DNA of 64,000 nucleotides from Sordaria brevicollis (lineage: Eukaryota; Ascomycota; Sordariomycetes; Sordariales; Sordariaceae), in the NCBI GenBank assembly GCA_033439795.1, contig JAUTDP010000001.1:4898001-4962000 (forward strand), in the 5' to 3' direction. The notes below the pieces were generated by a model. That model was not told the DNA's origin. It worked only from the letters and a program-made list of their open reading frames with translations, and ran no database searches. Below, in pieces: positions 23,156-35,070 of the stretch. Numbering within the stretch: the stretch's first letter is position 1; every line of letters starts with the position of its first letter. The position numbers and the translations under genes are program-made.

Positions 23156-25644
23156 ATGATCATGGACCACCAACACCATTCATCGGCCGTGCCGCTCTCG
23201 CCCGCACCCTCTCACTCTTCCTTTTCTCTCAGAGGCAGAACTCGGGTTTTTGGAAAACTACCTTTTCTCTCACGCAGCCGCAAACCAGAAGGTCCAACCC
23301 GCCTCGAGATATCCTCACCAATTTCTCCGCTTCAAGAGAAACCTGAAACTTCCCCGACTTCACCAGTTTCACCGGCCTCCTCCATGGGTGCTCCTATCGA
23401 CAAGATCCGATCCAGGAGTCGGGATGCGAAGACGTACGCTGGTTCTGGAGGGCGTGGCGTTGTCCCAGTTCAGGATGAGGTGCCAAAGGGTGCCATCAAT
23501 GGTGCTGACAGAGTAAGTCAGCTTCACAACAATCAAAATCAAAGTGGTCAACTAATGGGTCATTGTGCTAGCGTGTTACCGTCCGCTGTAAGGGAGTGAC
23601 GGTTGATCTCAAGGTCGAGGTTGATACTACTACTGTGGACATCTTGTTGGCTTATGCCGACAAGACAGGCATTCCGGTCAACGTCAACACCAGCATGGTC
23701 ATCGAAGCGTATACCCCCTTGGGCCTCGAACGGCGCCTTCGTCGCTACGAACGAATTCGTGATGTTATCAACTCTTGGGACCAAGACATGCAGAACGTTT
23801 TAATTATCCAGACCGAAAACGACCGCAGTGATGAGAATCTGGACCTCGCCCATGTTTCTCGCGAACACAAGATTCCCAACGGCTTTGTCCTTCCACTCCA
23901 GCACTCGTGCCGGCCTGGGAAATGGAACAAGCGTTATATCACTTTGTTGGAGAACGGGCAACTGGTGTCGTCCAAAAAGCCCGACGCAAAGTTGTCCGAC
24001 AAGGATGTTCTGAGCATCTGCCATCTTTCCGATTTCGACATCTACACGCCCACTGAAGCACAGAAGCGAAAGGAGCTACGGCCACCGAAGAAACATTGCT
24101 ATGCCATCAAGAGCCAGCAGAAAACCACAATCTTTCAATCGACAGATAATTTCGTCCATTACTTTAGCACCGAGGATGCTGCTGTTGCCCAACAGTTTTT
24201 TGCTCGCGTCCAAGCTTGGAGGAGTTGGTATCTGGTTAACAAGGTCTTGCAGTTGCACAAGAAAAAGCAAGAGCGGGAAGCAGAGCAACCACCTCAACTT
24301 TCTTCTTCGCCGCACAAACCAAGAATAGCAGTAAAAGACGTCAGTGTTGATGGCCACAAGATCAGGGTTTCGGTCGATGAGTCTCCTTATCCAATCGGTA
24401 CATTCAAGCCTCTAATTGACTTGCAACGCTTCGACAAGCCCATCGACGAGTTTGGCAAGGACTGGGAAAGCGACCGACCCCGGCAACATGTACCGCCGTT
24501 ACCACCACTGGACAAGCTTCAAAAAGCTAGAAGAGCTACGCAGGAAGAGAAGGAGGCACCATTCGGTTCGAGTGGTCTGCTTGGAAACGCGTATGAGGAG
24601 CGAAAACAGGCGCAGAAGGAAGAGGAGAGAAAGAGGCTGGAAGTCATCACCGACCAACCCTTTACCGATCGACCAAGTCTTCTAAATGGCGGATTGGTAA
24701 CTTCGCCAATTGAGGAGACCGGACAGCATGAGGGACGATCCGAGCCAAAGGCATGGCTACCTTCGGCAGTTGAACATACCGCTACCCAGCGCAGCACAAG
24801 GGCACCCTCCGTTCGTCGCAGCGCTCCATCAAATCAATCACCACCATCGCATTACGCTCCGTCTCAACACACCCCATCGCAGTACGCCCCATCTCAGTAC
24901 GCGCCCTCCCAGTATGCGCCGTCTCAGTACGATCGAGGGCGTGAATCACATCGGCGTCAGCAACGGAAACCTAGCGGGCCTCTTGTTGACCTGACCCCGA
25001 AATTCGTCGAACCACCTCAATGGTCCAAGGAAGGTTTGGGACGAGGTGTGAAGGCTCCAGAAGGCGTACCGCTGGTTGACATGGCTACAGCAGCCAAATT
25101 GGCTCCCGGTGCCAAACCGCTCGACCTACCACCGCGAACGCTCGTTAGACGTGAGCCAAGCGTGCGGGCCCCTGGTTCTCGGCCAGGTACCAGTGGCACT
25201 CAAGTACCACCTGGTTCTAGCGCAGGTAGTGTTCGGGCTGTTAGTTGGGCTCCCTCGGTGCGCAGCAGGATGACGAGTAGAGATGGGCCTCCTGGCGGCG
25301 GTAGGGCTTATCCTCCTCCTGTGCCCCCCATTCCGGGCTCAGTTCTTGGTAACGGGTCGAACTACCCTCCCTCATCCAGGGGCAGAGATGAAGGAGGTTT
25401 TCGTCCTCGTACGTCTTCTGGTGGGCAACAACCCCCGGGACATGAACAGGATCATCGTCAGAGAACCTTCTCTTTGAGAAACCAACCGCATCCACTACTT
25501 TCGTTTGATGAGGCTCTGGATGAGCCGCGAGGTCTCCTGGGAAATACGGGCGCAAGCAATACAGGGTCCATGCAACGATCCAGGAGTGTTCGAGTGGGCA
25601 ATTCTTCCGGGCATGCGAGAAACGGGAGCCTCTACAATTACTAA
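23156..25644 (+). CDS. RA-PH domain protein (5' end unresolved)
   Basis: Certain coding is 23156-23512 spliced to 23572-25644, at least 809 residues from the ATG at 23156; the true start may be far upstream (see the entry at 21057). After a basic Ser-rich lead-in, a Ras-association domain runs from RVTVRCKGVTVDL to QNVLIIQ. A PH domain follows, from GFVLPLQHSCRPGKWNKRYI to the WRSWYLVNKVL helix. This tandem RA-PH order is shared with Grb7/10/14 and the MRL (RIAM/lamellipodin) adaptors, which couple Ras-type GTPases and phosphoinositides to membranes and actin. The C-terminal half is disordered and Pro/Ser/Arg-rich, with APSQY repeats near 24880-24940, and ends SLYNY. Likely a signalling adaptor at the plasma membrane; the GTPase partner is unknown. 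Confidence 0.82.
24865..24945 (+). repeat. Tandem 15-nt repeat encoding APSQY units
   Basis: Imperfect copies of a 15-base unit, each coding Ala-Pro-Ser-Gln-Tyr (with His for Tyr in an early copy), inside the disordered tail of the RA-PH protein. Copy number is likely to vary between strains. Confidence 0.8.
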
Positions 25645-26666
25645 TAGGCCATGTTATGGATGAACGGACGTTTCGTTTTCTTGGACTGTATAACGATTAC
25701 TCATCATGATCTTAACGCCTATCACGAATTTCCCACGTTTCTTTTTCTTTTGTGTTGTTGGGGTTCGTTTATACCATGCTGTTCAACAGCTCATGTAGGG
25801 ATGAATCTTCTGTTTAGAGGTGGTGACAAGAAACTGGGCGAAGTTTATGACCATTTTGGACCTTTTTGGTGGATTCGAAAATTTACTGGGTGGGACGAAA
25901 ATGCCCCTTTTATACCTATACTTAGACCATTTAATACTGTTTTATCTATATCATCATCTTCACTACATTCCTACTTATGGATATGCTTTTATGTACTGCC
26001 TCTCCAAGTGGAGCCATGGGTTGAGAAAGAGTCAAGCTCTGGGTTAGACGCGCATAGGTCAAGAGAAGTGCTAGGACTAGAGCAAGACCATGGATGGAAC
26101 GGACCACACCAAGAAAGTCGGAAATTTTGGGCTGTAGGATCTACCCAAAGAAACAATATTCACGAGATTTTTCTGAAGAGCTGCTCAGAATGACATAGTC
26201 ATCTAAACATTCGCCGTTCGTACCACTGCTTGAGACCACTGTCGCACCTCCCCACGTTCGAGAAAGATGAGCGTCCAAGACTATTTGTGCGACGAACCAT
26301 ATTCGAAACAATGACAATTACCGAGAAGAGACACAGGGAAACATCTAGCACCATTTTTCCAGGATGCTTAAATTAGTTGTCGTATAAGAATGGGAAGGAT
26401 CATGGGACGGGCGAAAATGGTCAGAGCCAGTCGAGGTACAAAAATTTATCATTATATTTACTTATCTTTTTTGGTTTCCTTCCTTTTCGCCATGCATTTT
26501 TGCAAATATGTATAGCAGAAACAAGCAAGGTCTGTTAATGGTATCTCTCGCGCTTCACAACGCTAAACATCTCTCTCTGTGTTTCATCATTCCAAATCCA
26601 ACATTAAGTATATCGTTCCAACCCTCCTACACCGCATCCCCCCCAAGGAGCAATCCTTAGACAGAT
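25645..26666. other. Convergent 3' region, RA-PH gene / farnesyl diphosphate synthase
   Basis: About 1.0 kb, A/T-richer than the genes, holding two 3' UTRs. A frame of 180 codons at 25651-26193 lacks an ATG at its 5' end and has no family resemblance. Confidence 0.55.
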
Positions 26667-27784
26667 TTACTTGCTGCGCTTGTAGATCTTGCCAAGGAAG
26701 GCCTCAAAGACCTGCTTCTTGAGACCCTTGCTCTCGTCAATGGCGTCAATCATCTTGCGGATCTCGCCGACGCGCTCCTCCTCGTACTGCTTGTAGAGGT
26801 CCTCGAGCTTGAGCTCGTCGTAGAGCTGCTTGATGACGGCCTCCTTGGCCTTGTCCTTGCGGCCGTAGTTCTCCTCGAGAATCTTGCGCTGCTCCGGGGT
26901 GACGATGCTGAGCGCCTTGTTGACGAGCCACGAGCACTTGTTGTCCTGGATGTCGGTGCCGATCTTGCCAATGTGCTCGGGCAGACCAAAGTTGTCGAGG
27001 TAGTCGTCCTGCACCTGGAAGTACTCGCCCAGCGGGATCAGGATGTCCTCGGCCTGCTTGAGGTTCTCGGGCGTGGCGATGTCGAGCATGTACATGGCCA
27101 GGGCGACGGGCAGGTAGAACGAGTAGTAGGCCGTCTTGTAGATGACGATGAACTTGTACTTGTCCATCGAGAAGTTGTCCAGGTCGACCTTGTCCTCGGG
27201 CGCCGTGAGCAGGTCGCACAGCTGGCCCATCTCGGTCTGGAAGGTCACCTCGTGGAAGAGCTCGAGGAAGTCGACGTAGCGCGGGTGCGAGCGGAAGTAC
27301 TTCTTGAGGAGGGTGTAGATGGCCGCCTCGAGCATGAAGGCGTCGTTGATGGCCACCATGCCGACGCCCTCCTGGCGGTACCAGCAGGGCTTGCCGCGGC
27401 GGGTGATGGACGAGTCCATGATGTCGTCGGAGACCAGGAAGAAGGCCTGGAGGAGCTCGGTCATCCAGCCGAGAGTAGCGGCCTGGAAGTACTCCTCCTC
27501 GGTCAGGGGGCGGCCGAGCAGGATGGAGGCCGAGTCGGGAACGGACATGCCGCGGTTGCACTTGCCGCCGAGGGTGTTGGTCTCGAGGGACTATTCGACA
27601 GAATGGAGTCAGTATCATGCCTTCAAAGCGCGACCAGATGAAAAGGTTGGGTTGGTCTTCTCACCTGCTTGTACCAGCTGAGCATTTGCTCGGGCAGCTT
27701 GTACGCCTTAGCGTACTCGAGGAGCGCCTCCTCGAGCTTGGGGAAGACGCTCTCGAACTCCTTGAGGGTTGTTGTCTGGGCCAT
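26667..27784 (-). CDS. erg20: Farnesyl diphosphate synthase
   Basis: Two minus-strand exons, 27665-27784 and 26667-27590, give 347 residues, the normal length for the fungal enzyme. The first Asp-rich motif is DDIMD and the second DDYLD; both are the magnesium-binding sites for the allylic and homoallylic diphosphates. It condenses dimethylallyl and geranyl diphosphate with isopentenyl diphosphate to farnesyl diphosphate, the branch point to ergosterol, dolichol, ubiquinone, carotenoids and protein prenylation. The bulky aromatic before the first motif ([14 protein letters not shown]) fits a C15 product. The C terminus is KIYKRSK. The start [14 protein letters not shown] follows the family pattern. 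Codon use is strongly C/G-biased, typical of a highly expressed gene in this genome. Confidence 0.97.
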
Positions 27785-28830
27785 GGTTGCGATATGTGGT
27801 TTCTACCCGAAGAGACTTCTGAGTTGCTGGTGAGAAGAGAGGAGGGAAGAGTTATAGATTGGGTTCAGGAGGTGGGAAATCACAATTGCTACCTAGCTAC
27901 GGAAGCAATAGGGATGTCTGTTTAGCAGAGCCAGCTTGGCCTGGTGGGGTCGGCGGGACAGCTGTACATTGTAACAATGCTAGATGTGCGAATCCCGCAC
28001 CTTTTTGGGTAATTTATCGGACAGGTGGGGAATTGTCTTCTTGTCTCCAAATGACCCAAGCTCCAGATAACATAAAAGAGGCCCAGCAAAAAGGGGTTCA
28101 CGGTCACGATAGTCTTTATTTTAAATGTCACAACAAGGCCTAACTCTGAAGGGGAAAATATAGCGTTCACCCGTCTACAATGACATGAGCCTCAGGTTTG
28201 GATGGAAGCTGAACTCCGAAGAGATATTCCTCGCGATCCCTGTATCACTCACTTTGCCGAGAGGGAGGGACCCTACGTATGGACTGCCCCTGAACTGGAC
28301 CCTTTCGACGTGCCCAGGCCGCCCGCGCATCGTGGTGTCGATCCAGTGGTCACGACTTCCCCTGCCGCCTGCGCCGTAGCCGCACTTTCCACCTGCATGT
28401 GCTGCCATTGCGCTGCCTGCCGGCGGAAGCTTGGTTCAATGTGCACCGTGCACGCGTTCAGGTACCTGAGTGACCGCGCTAAACGTCCTGTAGCAAAGGA
28501 AAGAACCAACCAACAGTGACCTGGGACAACAAGCCGGAGGTTCACGACATTGTTTTGGTTCATCGGTCACTTTCCATCTCCAACATTGGACCTTGAACTC
28601 TCCCAAGCGCGTGCTTCATCCGTGGCACCGGACTGTCACAATCTTCTTGATTCTCTTCTTGCTCAACACTCAGGAACTGGATTCCGATCAGGCTGTTCTC
28701 TTGGATGCGACCAATTTATTTTTAAGTGGTCCGACTCCCTCCGCGATCTTCCCCGCGCTCGGTGTTTACCTTCTTCACTAACAATTATTTCTAGCCAGAC
28801 AATTATACACACTAATCAAGACTTCGAACC
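27785..28830. other. Divergent promoter region, erg20 / cdc23
   Basis: About 1.05 kb between divergent starts. No conserved reading frame or RNA gene was recognised. Confidence 0.55.
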
Positions 28831-30969
28831 ATGCGTCTATCAGCGATAGACACTCTACACCTTAAAGAAGCTCTGCAAAATGCAGTTGTTAAATGCTCGG
28901 AAAGATGTCTTTACCAGTCTGCGAAATGGTATTCTTCATCTCATCGATCTGTTGTCCGCCATGCCGCTTCCCTTGGCTAACGCAACATATCCAGGGCCGC
29001 CGAGCTTCTCGACTCAGTTCCCGATCCGGTCTTAAGTGAGCTAGACCAAGAGGCCGCGGCTGGACTTCAAGGATACCAACACCCGGCCTTCTCCTCCAAC
29101 CCGGACCCAGTAGAAGCTGAGCTGGAGGCTAAGGAGCTCAGCAAGTATCTACTCGCCAAGTCCTTCTTCGACTGCAAAGAGTTTGACCGTTGCGCTTCCG
29201 TCTTCTTACCAGATTCACTTCTCTCTGGCCTACTATCCACGAAAGCCAATGATCCTGCGAATGCGACACCAAAAGGCAAGGGCAATGCTTTGCCGTTCGA
29301 GAAGGCCCTGCCAACTCTCAGTCAGAAGAGCTTGTTCTTGGCCCTCTATGCCAAAGTCATCTCGGGAGAGAAGAAAAAGAATGAAGAATCAGAGATGATC
29401 ATGGGCCCCCAAGACCTGGGCACCATCAAGAACAGCCATTTGGTCATCGTCAGCCGCTTTCTCGAAAGATGGTTTGCCGAACACAAGGCCGAGGACTCTG
29501 ATCTACCACCAAGTCAGGGCTTCCTCGAATATCTGTACGAGTGCCCCTGTGCTTACCGTCCCGTAAATGTGCTATGCTGACGCTGGAGCAGATATGGTAT
29601 GGTTTTAGTCAAGGAAAAGAACGAGGATGCCGCCTTCGATTATTTACTCAACAGTGTCCATCTGTTCCCATGGAACTGGGGCGCATGGCTTGAGCTCACA
29701 AATCTGATTTCAGGGGTCGAGCAGCTCAACAAGATAACCCCTGTCCTACCACAAAACATTATGTCTTTCATCTTCTACGCCAACACGGCTGTTAATCTGT
29801 ATCAACAAGGGCAAGATCTCGCTGCTTCAGTCAACGATCTCCTCAAGCTTTTCCCTACATCCTCTTTTATACTAACTTGTAGGGCGCTCTTAAATTACCA
29901 CTCCAAGGATCTCTACACCGCAGAGCAAAACTTCAGCAACTTGCTCGCACTACATCCCCACCGTCTCGATTCATTAGATCACTACTCCAACATCTTATAC
30001 GTCCTCAACATGCGGCCAAAACTTGCATTCTTGGCCCATCTTTGTTCGAGCATCGACAAGTTCCGGCCCGAATCCTGCGTCGTTATAGGAAACTACTACT
30101 CTTTGTTGTCTCAACACGAAAAGGCCGTGCAGTACTTCCGCCGAGCTCTTACCTTGGACCGCTCCTGCCTCTCTGCATGGACGCTCATGGGCCATGAATA
30201 TGTCGAACTGAAGAACACACACGCAGCCATCGAGTCATACCGGCGTGCCGTTGACGTCAACCGTCGCGACTACCGCGCCTGGTACGGTCTAGGCCAGACA
30301 TACGAGGTATTGGAGATGAACGCCTACGCTCTATACTACTACAAGAAGGCAGCCGGTCTTCGACCTTGGGATGGAAAGATGTGGCAGGCCGTCGGGTCAT
30401 GCTTGCAGAAGATGGGCAAAGACAGGGACGGGATCAAAGCACTCAAGAGAGCACTGCTGGCGGATAGCTATTACGATTCGACGGTAAGCAGCTTTGGGAG
30501 TGCAGGCCAGGTTGACAGGATGGCGCAGATGGATCCAGAGGTGTTGCTACAGATTGCTACCATGTATGACCGGCTCGGTGAGGTCGAGGAGGCAAGGGCG
30601 TATATGGAGCTTTGCGTAGCGCAGGAGGATGGAGGGGCTGCTGAAAATGCGGACGCTTCAGCTCTTGCAACCTCAAACCCTGGCGAATCTTTCATCGTCC
30701 ATGGCGATTCGCCTGGTTCGGAGGGTGACGTAGAAGGAGGGTACGAGCGTGGTGGTGGAGCTGCGCAGGTGGAAGGAACAGGAGTGACGGTAGCCACAAG
30801 CAAGGCGCGTATGTGGCTCGCCAGGCACGCGATGAGGACGGAGGATTACGTCACGGCGAACCGGTTGGCTACAGAGCTGTGCCAGGATGGCGTCGAGGTG
30901 GAAGAGGCCAAGGCCCTCATTCGGGAGGTTAGGTCGAGGGTGGAACTCGCCGATTTGACGGAGCGCTAG
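28831..30969 (+). CDS. cdc23: Anaphase-promoting complex subunit Cdc23/APC8
   Basis: Exons 28831-28928, 28995-29534 and 29592-30969 give 671 residues. The ATG at 28831 (MRLSAIDTLHLKEAL) is chosen because its frame splices to AKWAAELLDSV and onward; the ATG at 28880 would hit a stop. The N-terminal block fits APC8/Cdc23, followed by an array of tetratricopeptide repeats, clearest from CVVIGNYYSLLSQHEKAVQYF through YRAWYGLGQTYEVLEMNAYA to GKMWQAVGSCLQKMGK. Cdc23 is a scaffold TPR subunit of the APC/C ubiquitin ligase, which triggers anaphase and mitotic exit. The stop is TAG at 30967-30969; the same frame stays open for another 123 codons (see findings). It shares an upstream region with erg20. 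Confidence 0.95.
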
Positions 30970-31341
30970 AAGCCGCCTTCTTTGGCATTTCCCAATATTG
31001 AAAAGTTTTTGCCGTCGGCAGCAAAGATCAGTATTGGTATCAACAGCAACGGTGACAGCGGCAGCGGCAGCGGCAGCGGTAGCGGTGGCAGGGGGCCGAG
31101 GTTGAGGAGGATCCCGAGATCTGGACGATACCATGAGTACATCGGTCCACGAGCACCCGAAATGAACGATTATGGAAGTGGTATATATGAGGACCCGAGT
31201 GAAAGAAGTGATGGTTATGAGAATGGAGGAGACGATCGTTACGACTTCTTCGGCCAAGATTACCTTGCGGATTACGATGATGACGATGATGACGACGACG
31301 ATGAAGATGATGAAGACGGCGGTGTGCCTACGAATGCGTGA
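30970..31341 (+). other. In-frame open stretch after the Cdc23 stop codon
   Basis: Continues the Cdc23 frame for 123 sense codons to a TGA at 31339-31341. Composition is Ser-Gly repeat, then Tyr/Gly/Arg-rich, then an acidic run of Asp and Glu. No ATG near its beginning. It may be 3' UTR, a readthrough tail or a coding end reached by splicing past the TAG. Confidence 0.4.
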
Positions 31342-32944
31342 AATTCCTTTCCCAATTAGGCTTCGATCCTGGGTGGTAGCTGGTGTCCGTCCCGCCACTT
31401 TGGTCTTGCGCAGTATGTATCATGTTCATACCGCTTTTTTGTTTCTCGTCGCACTATTGCATATTGCATGCCAGAAAGGCCTTGACTGCAGCTATGGGTT
31501 GTTCTATGGGGAGAAACGGGTCACAATGGCCGGGTTTTCGGCGCCCTCTGCAGTTTCACGATCACACGGCCAGAAAATGAAGGTCACGATGGCGGATTGA
31601 CAACGCGGACTCACGACGCTTGGCTGCCTAGTATTATGGCTAAAATCTATATATGAGTTCCCACCCACGCGGATCTTGTGTGTTCTCCCAGTGTTCTGCT
31701 CTTCTCCTTGTTCATCGTGTCTCCGACTCGCTGCTGCTGACTTTTCATCATTATCTCTGTGCTTGAGGTAACGAAACTACAGCAACTCCAGGACACGAAC
31801 AACCACACGCTCATTCACGTCCACTTGAGCGGCACATTCGATGGAGTCTCCGTTTGTTTTACTGACCAGAAACAGTCATTTGGTCGCTTGGTCGATGACT
31901 TGTAACACGGATTATTCTTATCTCGGTATGACATGGCTAACCTAAGCGACAGACCCAAAGAGTCGGCCTCTGTGAACATATTGTACGGTAAGTAGATACT
32001 GATGGCTCTCGTGTCCAACAAAGATCACAACTTCAAAGAACATAGTTACTAATCGGTTTCAGTTTAGCGGGCAGGCATGGTATGGAATTGAAGGCCATTC
32101 AAACATGTTGCAGCGAACCGACAGCAGCTGTCATATATGTGACGGCCGACCAGAGGCTGGACGACATGCCGTTGTTCTTCCACTTCGAACTTCGAAATTC
32201 TTTCCCATGGCGTGAGCATCTGAGGACATTATCGGCATGAATGTCTGCACTTTACCATGGGTCGACACCCACCGTTGGGACCGAGCCGAAACAACTCAAT
32301 CCACCGATTCCGGTTCGACAGACCCTACAGCTAGGGCATGCATGCTCTCGATGCACTGGGACTTCCGATACGCGCTGGTACCAGATACGAACATTCAGGC
32401 GGGCAAAGTTCCAAGCCTCCACAGCTTTGCAATTATGGAACTAATGGGGAGTTTTGGCGTTTGGAGCTCCTTTTTCAAGAGTGTCCAAACCATTGCGGAG
32501 AGCCTCCTACCTGCTCAGACTACCGAGTCTCGTCAACTTTCAACGACAAAAGACACAGAAATTATTTCCAACAGATATCTATTGAGAGAGAACCAAGTAT
32601 AAAACACTAGAAAACCCTTGTGCTCTGGGTCTAGAGGTGGGCCGACCAGTTTTCGACGCTTTTTGCATTCAGAACCGGCGGTCTCTGCACACAGAACTCT
32701 AAATATTCCGGAAAATATGCGGCATGCAATGCTTCAAATAAAATCCGGAATTTCCAGATGCCACGAAAACGAAAAGGTGAGCTTCGATGCTCAAAAACCT
32801 TTTACATAAAGCTCTTGAGAGGATCTATACTCTTCTTGCTTCTTGGAAATAACCATCTTTGACTCGACCATACAAAAACCACTACCATAACGTCTTTTGA
32901 CTTGTCACACTCTTCGTACCAAAATAATCAATAGAGCTTTCAAC
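31342..32944. other. Intergenic upstream of the secreted protein
   Basis: About 1.6 kb. Short open frames such as 32237-32602 show no family resemblance. No RNA gene or repeat was recognised. The last 100 bases look like a 5' leader. Confidence 0.5.
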
Positions 32945-33796
32945 ATGCTACTCCATTACCTCCTATTCCTCCTCTCGCTCTTTGGCCCTGCATTGGCCAA
33001 CACCATCACATTCATCTCGCTAGATGAACACGATCGAACAATCTGGTCACGACACAAACCCAAGTGCAAAGCTGTTGAAACGGGGATTTGCCTCAACGAG
33101 AACCTGATCGACATCAAACCCTTTAACGTCACCGGCTTCGCCCACTACGCCATCAACATCCCCCTCGGCTGGGAAGGCAACTTCTACGCAACCGCAGCCG
33201 GCAACACCGATCGGACGGGAATGCTCGCCGAGATCGCCTGGCAAGGCTTCGAAAAGGGCCAATACTTTGACGTCTCCGCCATCGAAAACCCGGGCGACCA
33301 CGTGGGCGTCAAGCAGCTCTGGCCCGCCGACGACAAGAAGGCCGAGGTCAGCGGCTGCATCAGCTACCCGTGCCCTCACGTGTACTACCATCCGGACGAC
33401 CTTCAGACTAAGCGGGCCACCTGGGACACCAACTTTTGGTGCACGCTCGGTAATGCTGATCTGAAGAAGAACCCGCACTTGGCGAGATGGCATATGGTTT
33501 ATAATGCCGAGTGGGAGAGGTGGCATCCTATGTCTGTTACTATGCCTCCACGATATAGAGGCGACGTGCGGGAGAGGCTTATTTATCTTCCCACTGGCGA
33601 CGGCGAGGGCGAGGTGGAGAAGGCTGATACTGTTGAAAATACGACGGACGACACTCACTTTGCTATCATCAACAAAACCAATGTCGCCGACCAGACAGCA
33701 TCTTCGCATTCAAGTTTCATCACCTCGGTCAGGAAAAACATGGCAACTTCCACCTTAATAGCCAGCCATGATTATAACCATACCGCTTCCAATTAG
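32945..33796 (+). CDS. Secreted protein of a fungal family often labelled 'DNase1 protein'
   Basis: A single exon of 283 residues from the ATG at 32945. The frame also extends upstream, but without an ATG. A signal peptide is clear: MLLHYLLFLLSLFGPALA, with cleavage probably after ALA (residue 18). The mature part has several cysteines (CKAVETGIC, SGCISYPCPHVYYHPDD) and conserved-looking blocks such as PLGWEGNFYAT, GMLAEIAWQGF and YFDVSAIENPGDHVGVKQLWP. This matches my memory of a family of small secreted ascomycete proteins that databases name DNase1 protein; I see no recognisable nuclease active site and would not infer nuclease activity. N-glycosylation sequons (NVT, NTT, NKT, NHT) support secretion. 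The last 60 residues are Ser/Thr-rich and disordered. Confidence 0.78.
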   Translation: MLLHYLLFLLSLFGPALANTITFISLDEHDRTIWSRHKPKCKAVETGICLNENLIDIKPFNVTGFAHYAINIPLGWEGNFYATAAGNTDRTGMLAEIAWQGFEKGQYFDVSAIENPGDHVGVKQLWPADDKKAEVSGCISYPCPHVYYHPDDLQTKRATWDTNFWCTLGNADLKKNPHLARWHMVYNAEWERWHPMSVTMPPRYRGDVRERLIYLPTGDGEGEVEKADTVENTTDDTHFAIINKTNVADQTASSHSSFITSVRKNMATSTLIASHDYNHTASN

Positions 33797-35070
33797 ACGA
33801 TGTGTTATTGTCGAGCAACTAGCAAAGGAAAGAACGGAGCCAGTTCCAAATATCACTCGCTTGGCTTTCCTCCCTTCTAGACACCATATTAAATCACGGG
33901 ATCCCGAGTTTGGGGTGTTCATTAGAATATAAAAGTTTTCAGACGTTGGAGGTTGTTAGATTTTGGACCCGCCCAAGTCGTCACTACCAAAAGTATCAGG
34001 CACAAACAGGACTCCTTTTGGATTGAGGGGAGGATATTTAGACCATCATAGAGTTGGGAACAGAGTTGTTTTTGAAAAACAAAGATGGGGTATAGAGACA
34101 AAGATCATACTTTAGTGGGTTGGTATCACGGAACATGTTTGAAATTTGAGGATACATAATCCCGTTGGATTTCCTTTGAACTTTCTTTGTGCGATGACAC
34201 TTGGACACAGAAAGTATCTGCCCTCATTCTATATGAGAAGCCCTGCTCTAATGAACACATTGCATTCCCAACTCAAGCCTTGACAGATTTCATATGAGGA
34301 AGTGACAAACCGAACTCGACTTCTGCGATGCATGCATCGTTCCTTCCTTGTCCCAACCTCTGCCGGACAGGAAAAAAACATTCGAGCAGCAGCTGCAGTC
34401 GAACCACAACTGCACGAGTTGCTCTTTTTCCTTGCTTCACCCAACATCATCGATCAATGCTTCGTTCAGTTACAGATGGACATCTCAAGAGAAGCGAGGT
34501 ACCTACCACTTGATGTTTCCGGCTGTCATTCTTGCATAATGCAACTCAGTACATATACGTACATCCGGGACATCTGAGCGAGAATCCACGTGGCTTCCAC
34601 GTGGGTACTCGTAAGACAGCACAGACGCCGGAAATCAGAGAATGTGAAGATGTAATATGATGATGGATGCAAATTGGTAGACACTTGAAAAGAATTGGCC
34701 ATAGTGGATGGACTCCGCATGCCTTTCTTCACGGAAGGTCCGGAAATAGGAGTATTAATACAAGGTAACAAGAGGTATCATGTTGGATAGTTGTTAGGAA
34801 TGATGATGGTGAGAGTGGAAGCTGAAGATTAGAGTAGTTACCTGGTGATAAAAGTTGCTGTATGTGAATGATGACAACATCGATCGTCATGGACCTCGTC
34901 ACTGCCCAAAGGGAAGATCCACGAGGTGACTCCGAACTCAACAATGGGACCATGACATTCCTCCGAAACATACCGGGTTCTGAATTCAAGTATTTCAAAA
35001 CTTTTGAAATGACAAAAAAGGGAAAATGAAAATAATAGCAAGGGGGAAAATGGTTCCTCGACTAAAAAGA
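33797..35070. other. Intergenic downstream of the secreted protein
   Basis: About 1.27 kb without a recognisable gene. Contains the 3' region of the secreted-protein gene. Confidence 0.5.

Noticed and set aside
24865..24945. APSQY repeat as a functional RNA polymerase II CTD-like repeat
   Set aside because: Only a few five-residue copies in a disordered tail; does not match the heptad.
25651..26193. 180-codon + strand frame after the RA-PH gene
   Set aside because: No ATG at the 5' end, AT-rich 3' UTR composition, no recognisable domain.
26746..27618. 290-codon second frame inside farnesyl diphosphate synthase
   Set aside because: Arg/Pro/Gly-rich shadow frame caused by strong G/C third positions of the real gene.
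30673..31398. Long minus-strand open frame opposite the end of Cdc23
   Set aside because: It is the complement of the acidic and Ser-Gly coding repeats; its hydrophobic runs are a mirror of Asp/Glu codons and resemble no family.
32237..32602. 121-codon + strand frame upstream of the secreted protein gene
   Set aside because: No domain, signal peptide or splice context; composition of ordinary intergenic DNA.
33047..33709. 220-codon minus-strand frame opposite the secreted protein gene
   Set aside because: Shadow of a gene with a clear signal peptide and cysteine pattern on the + strand.
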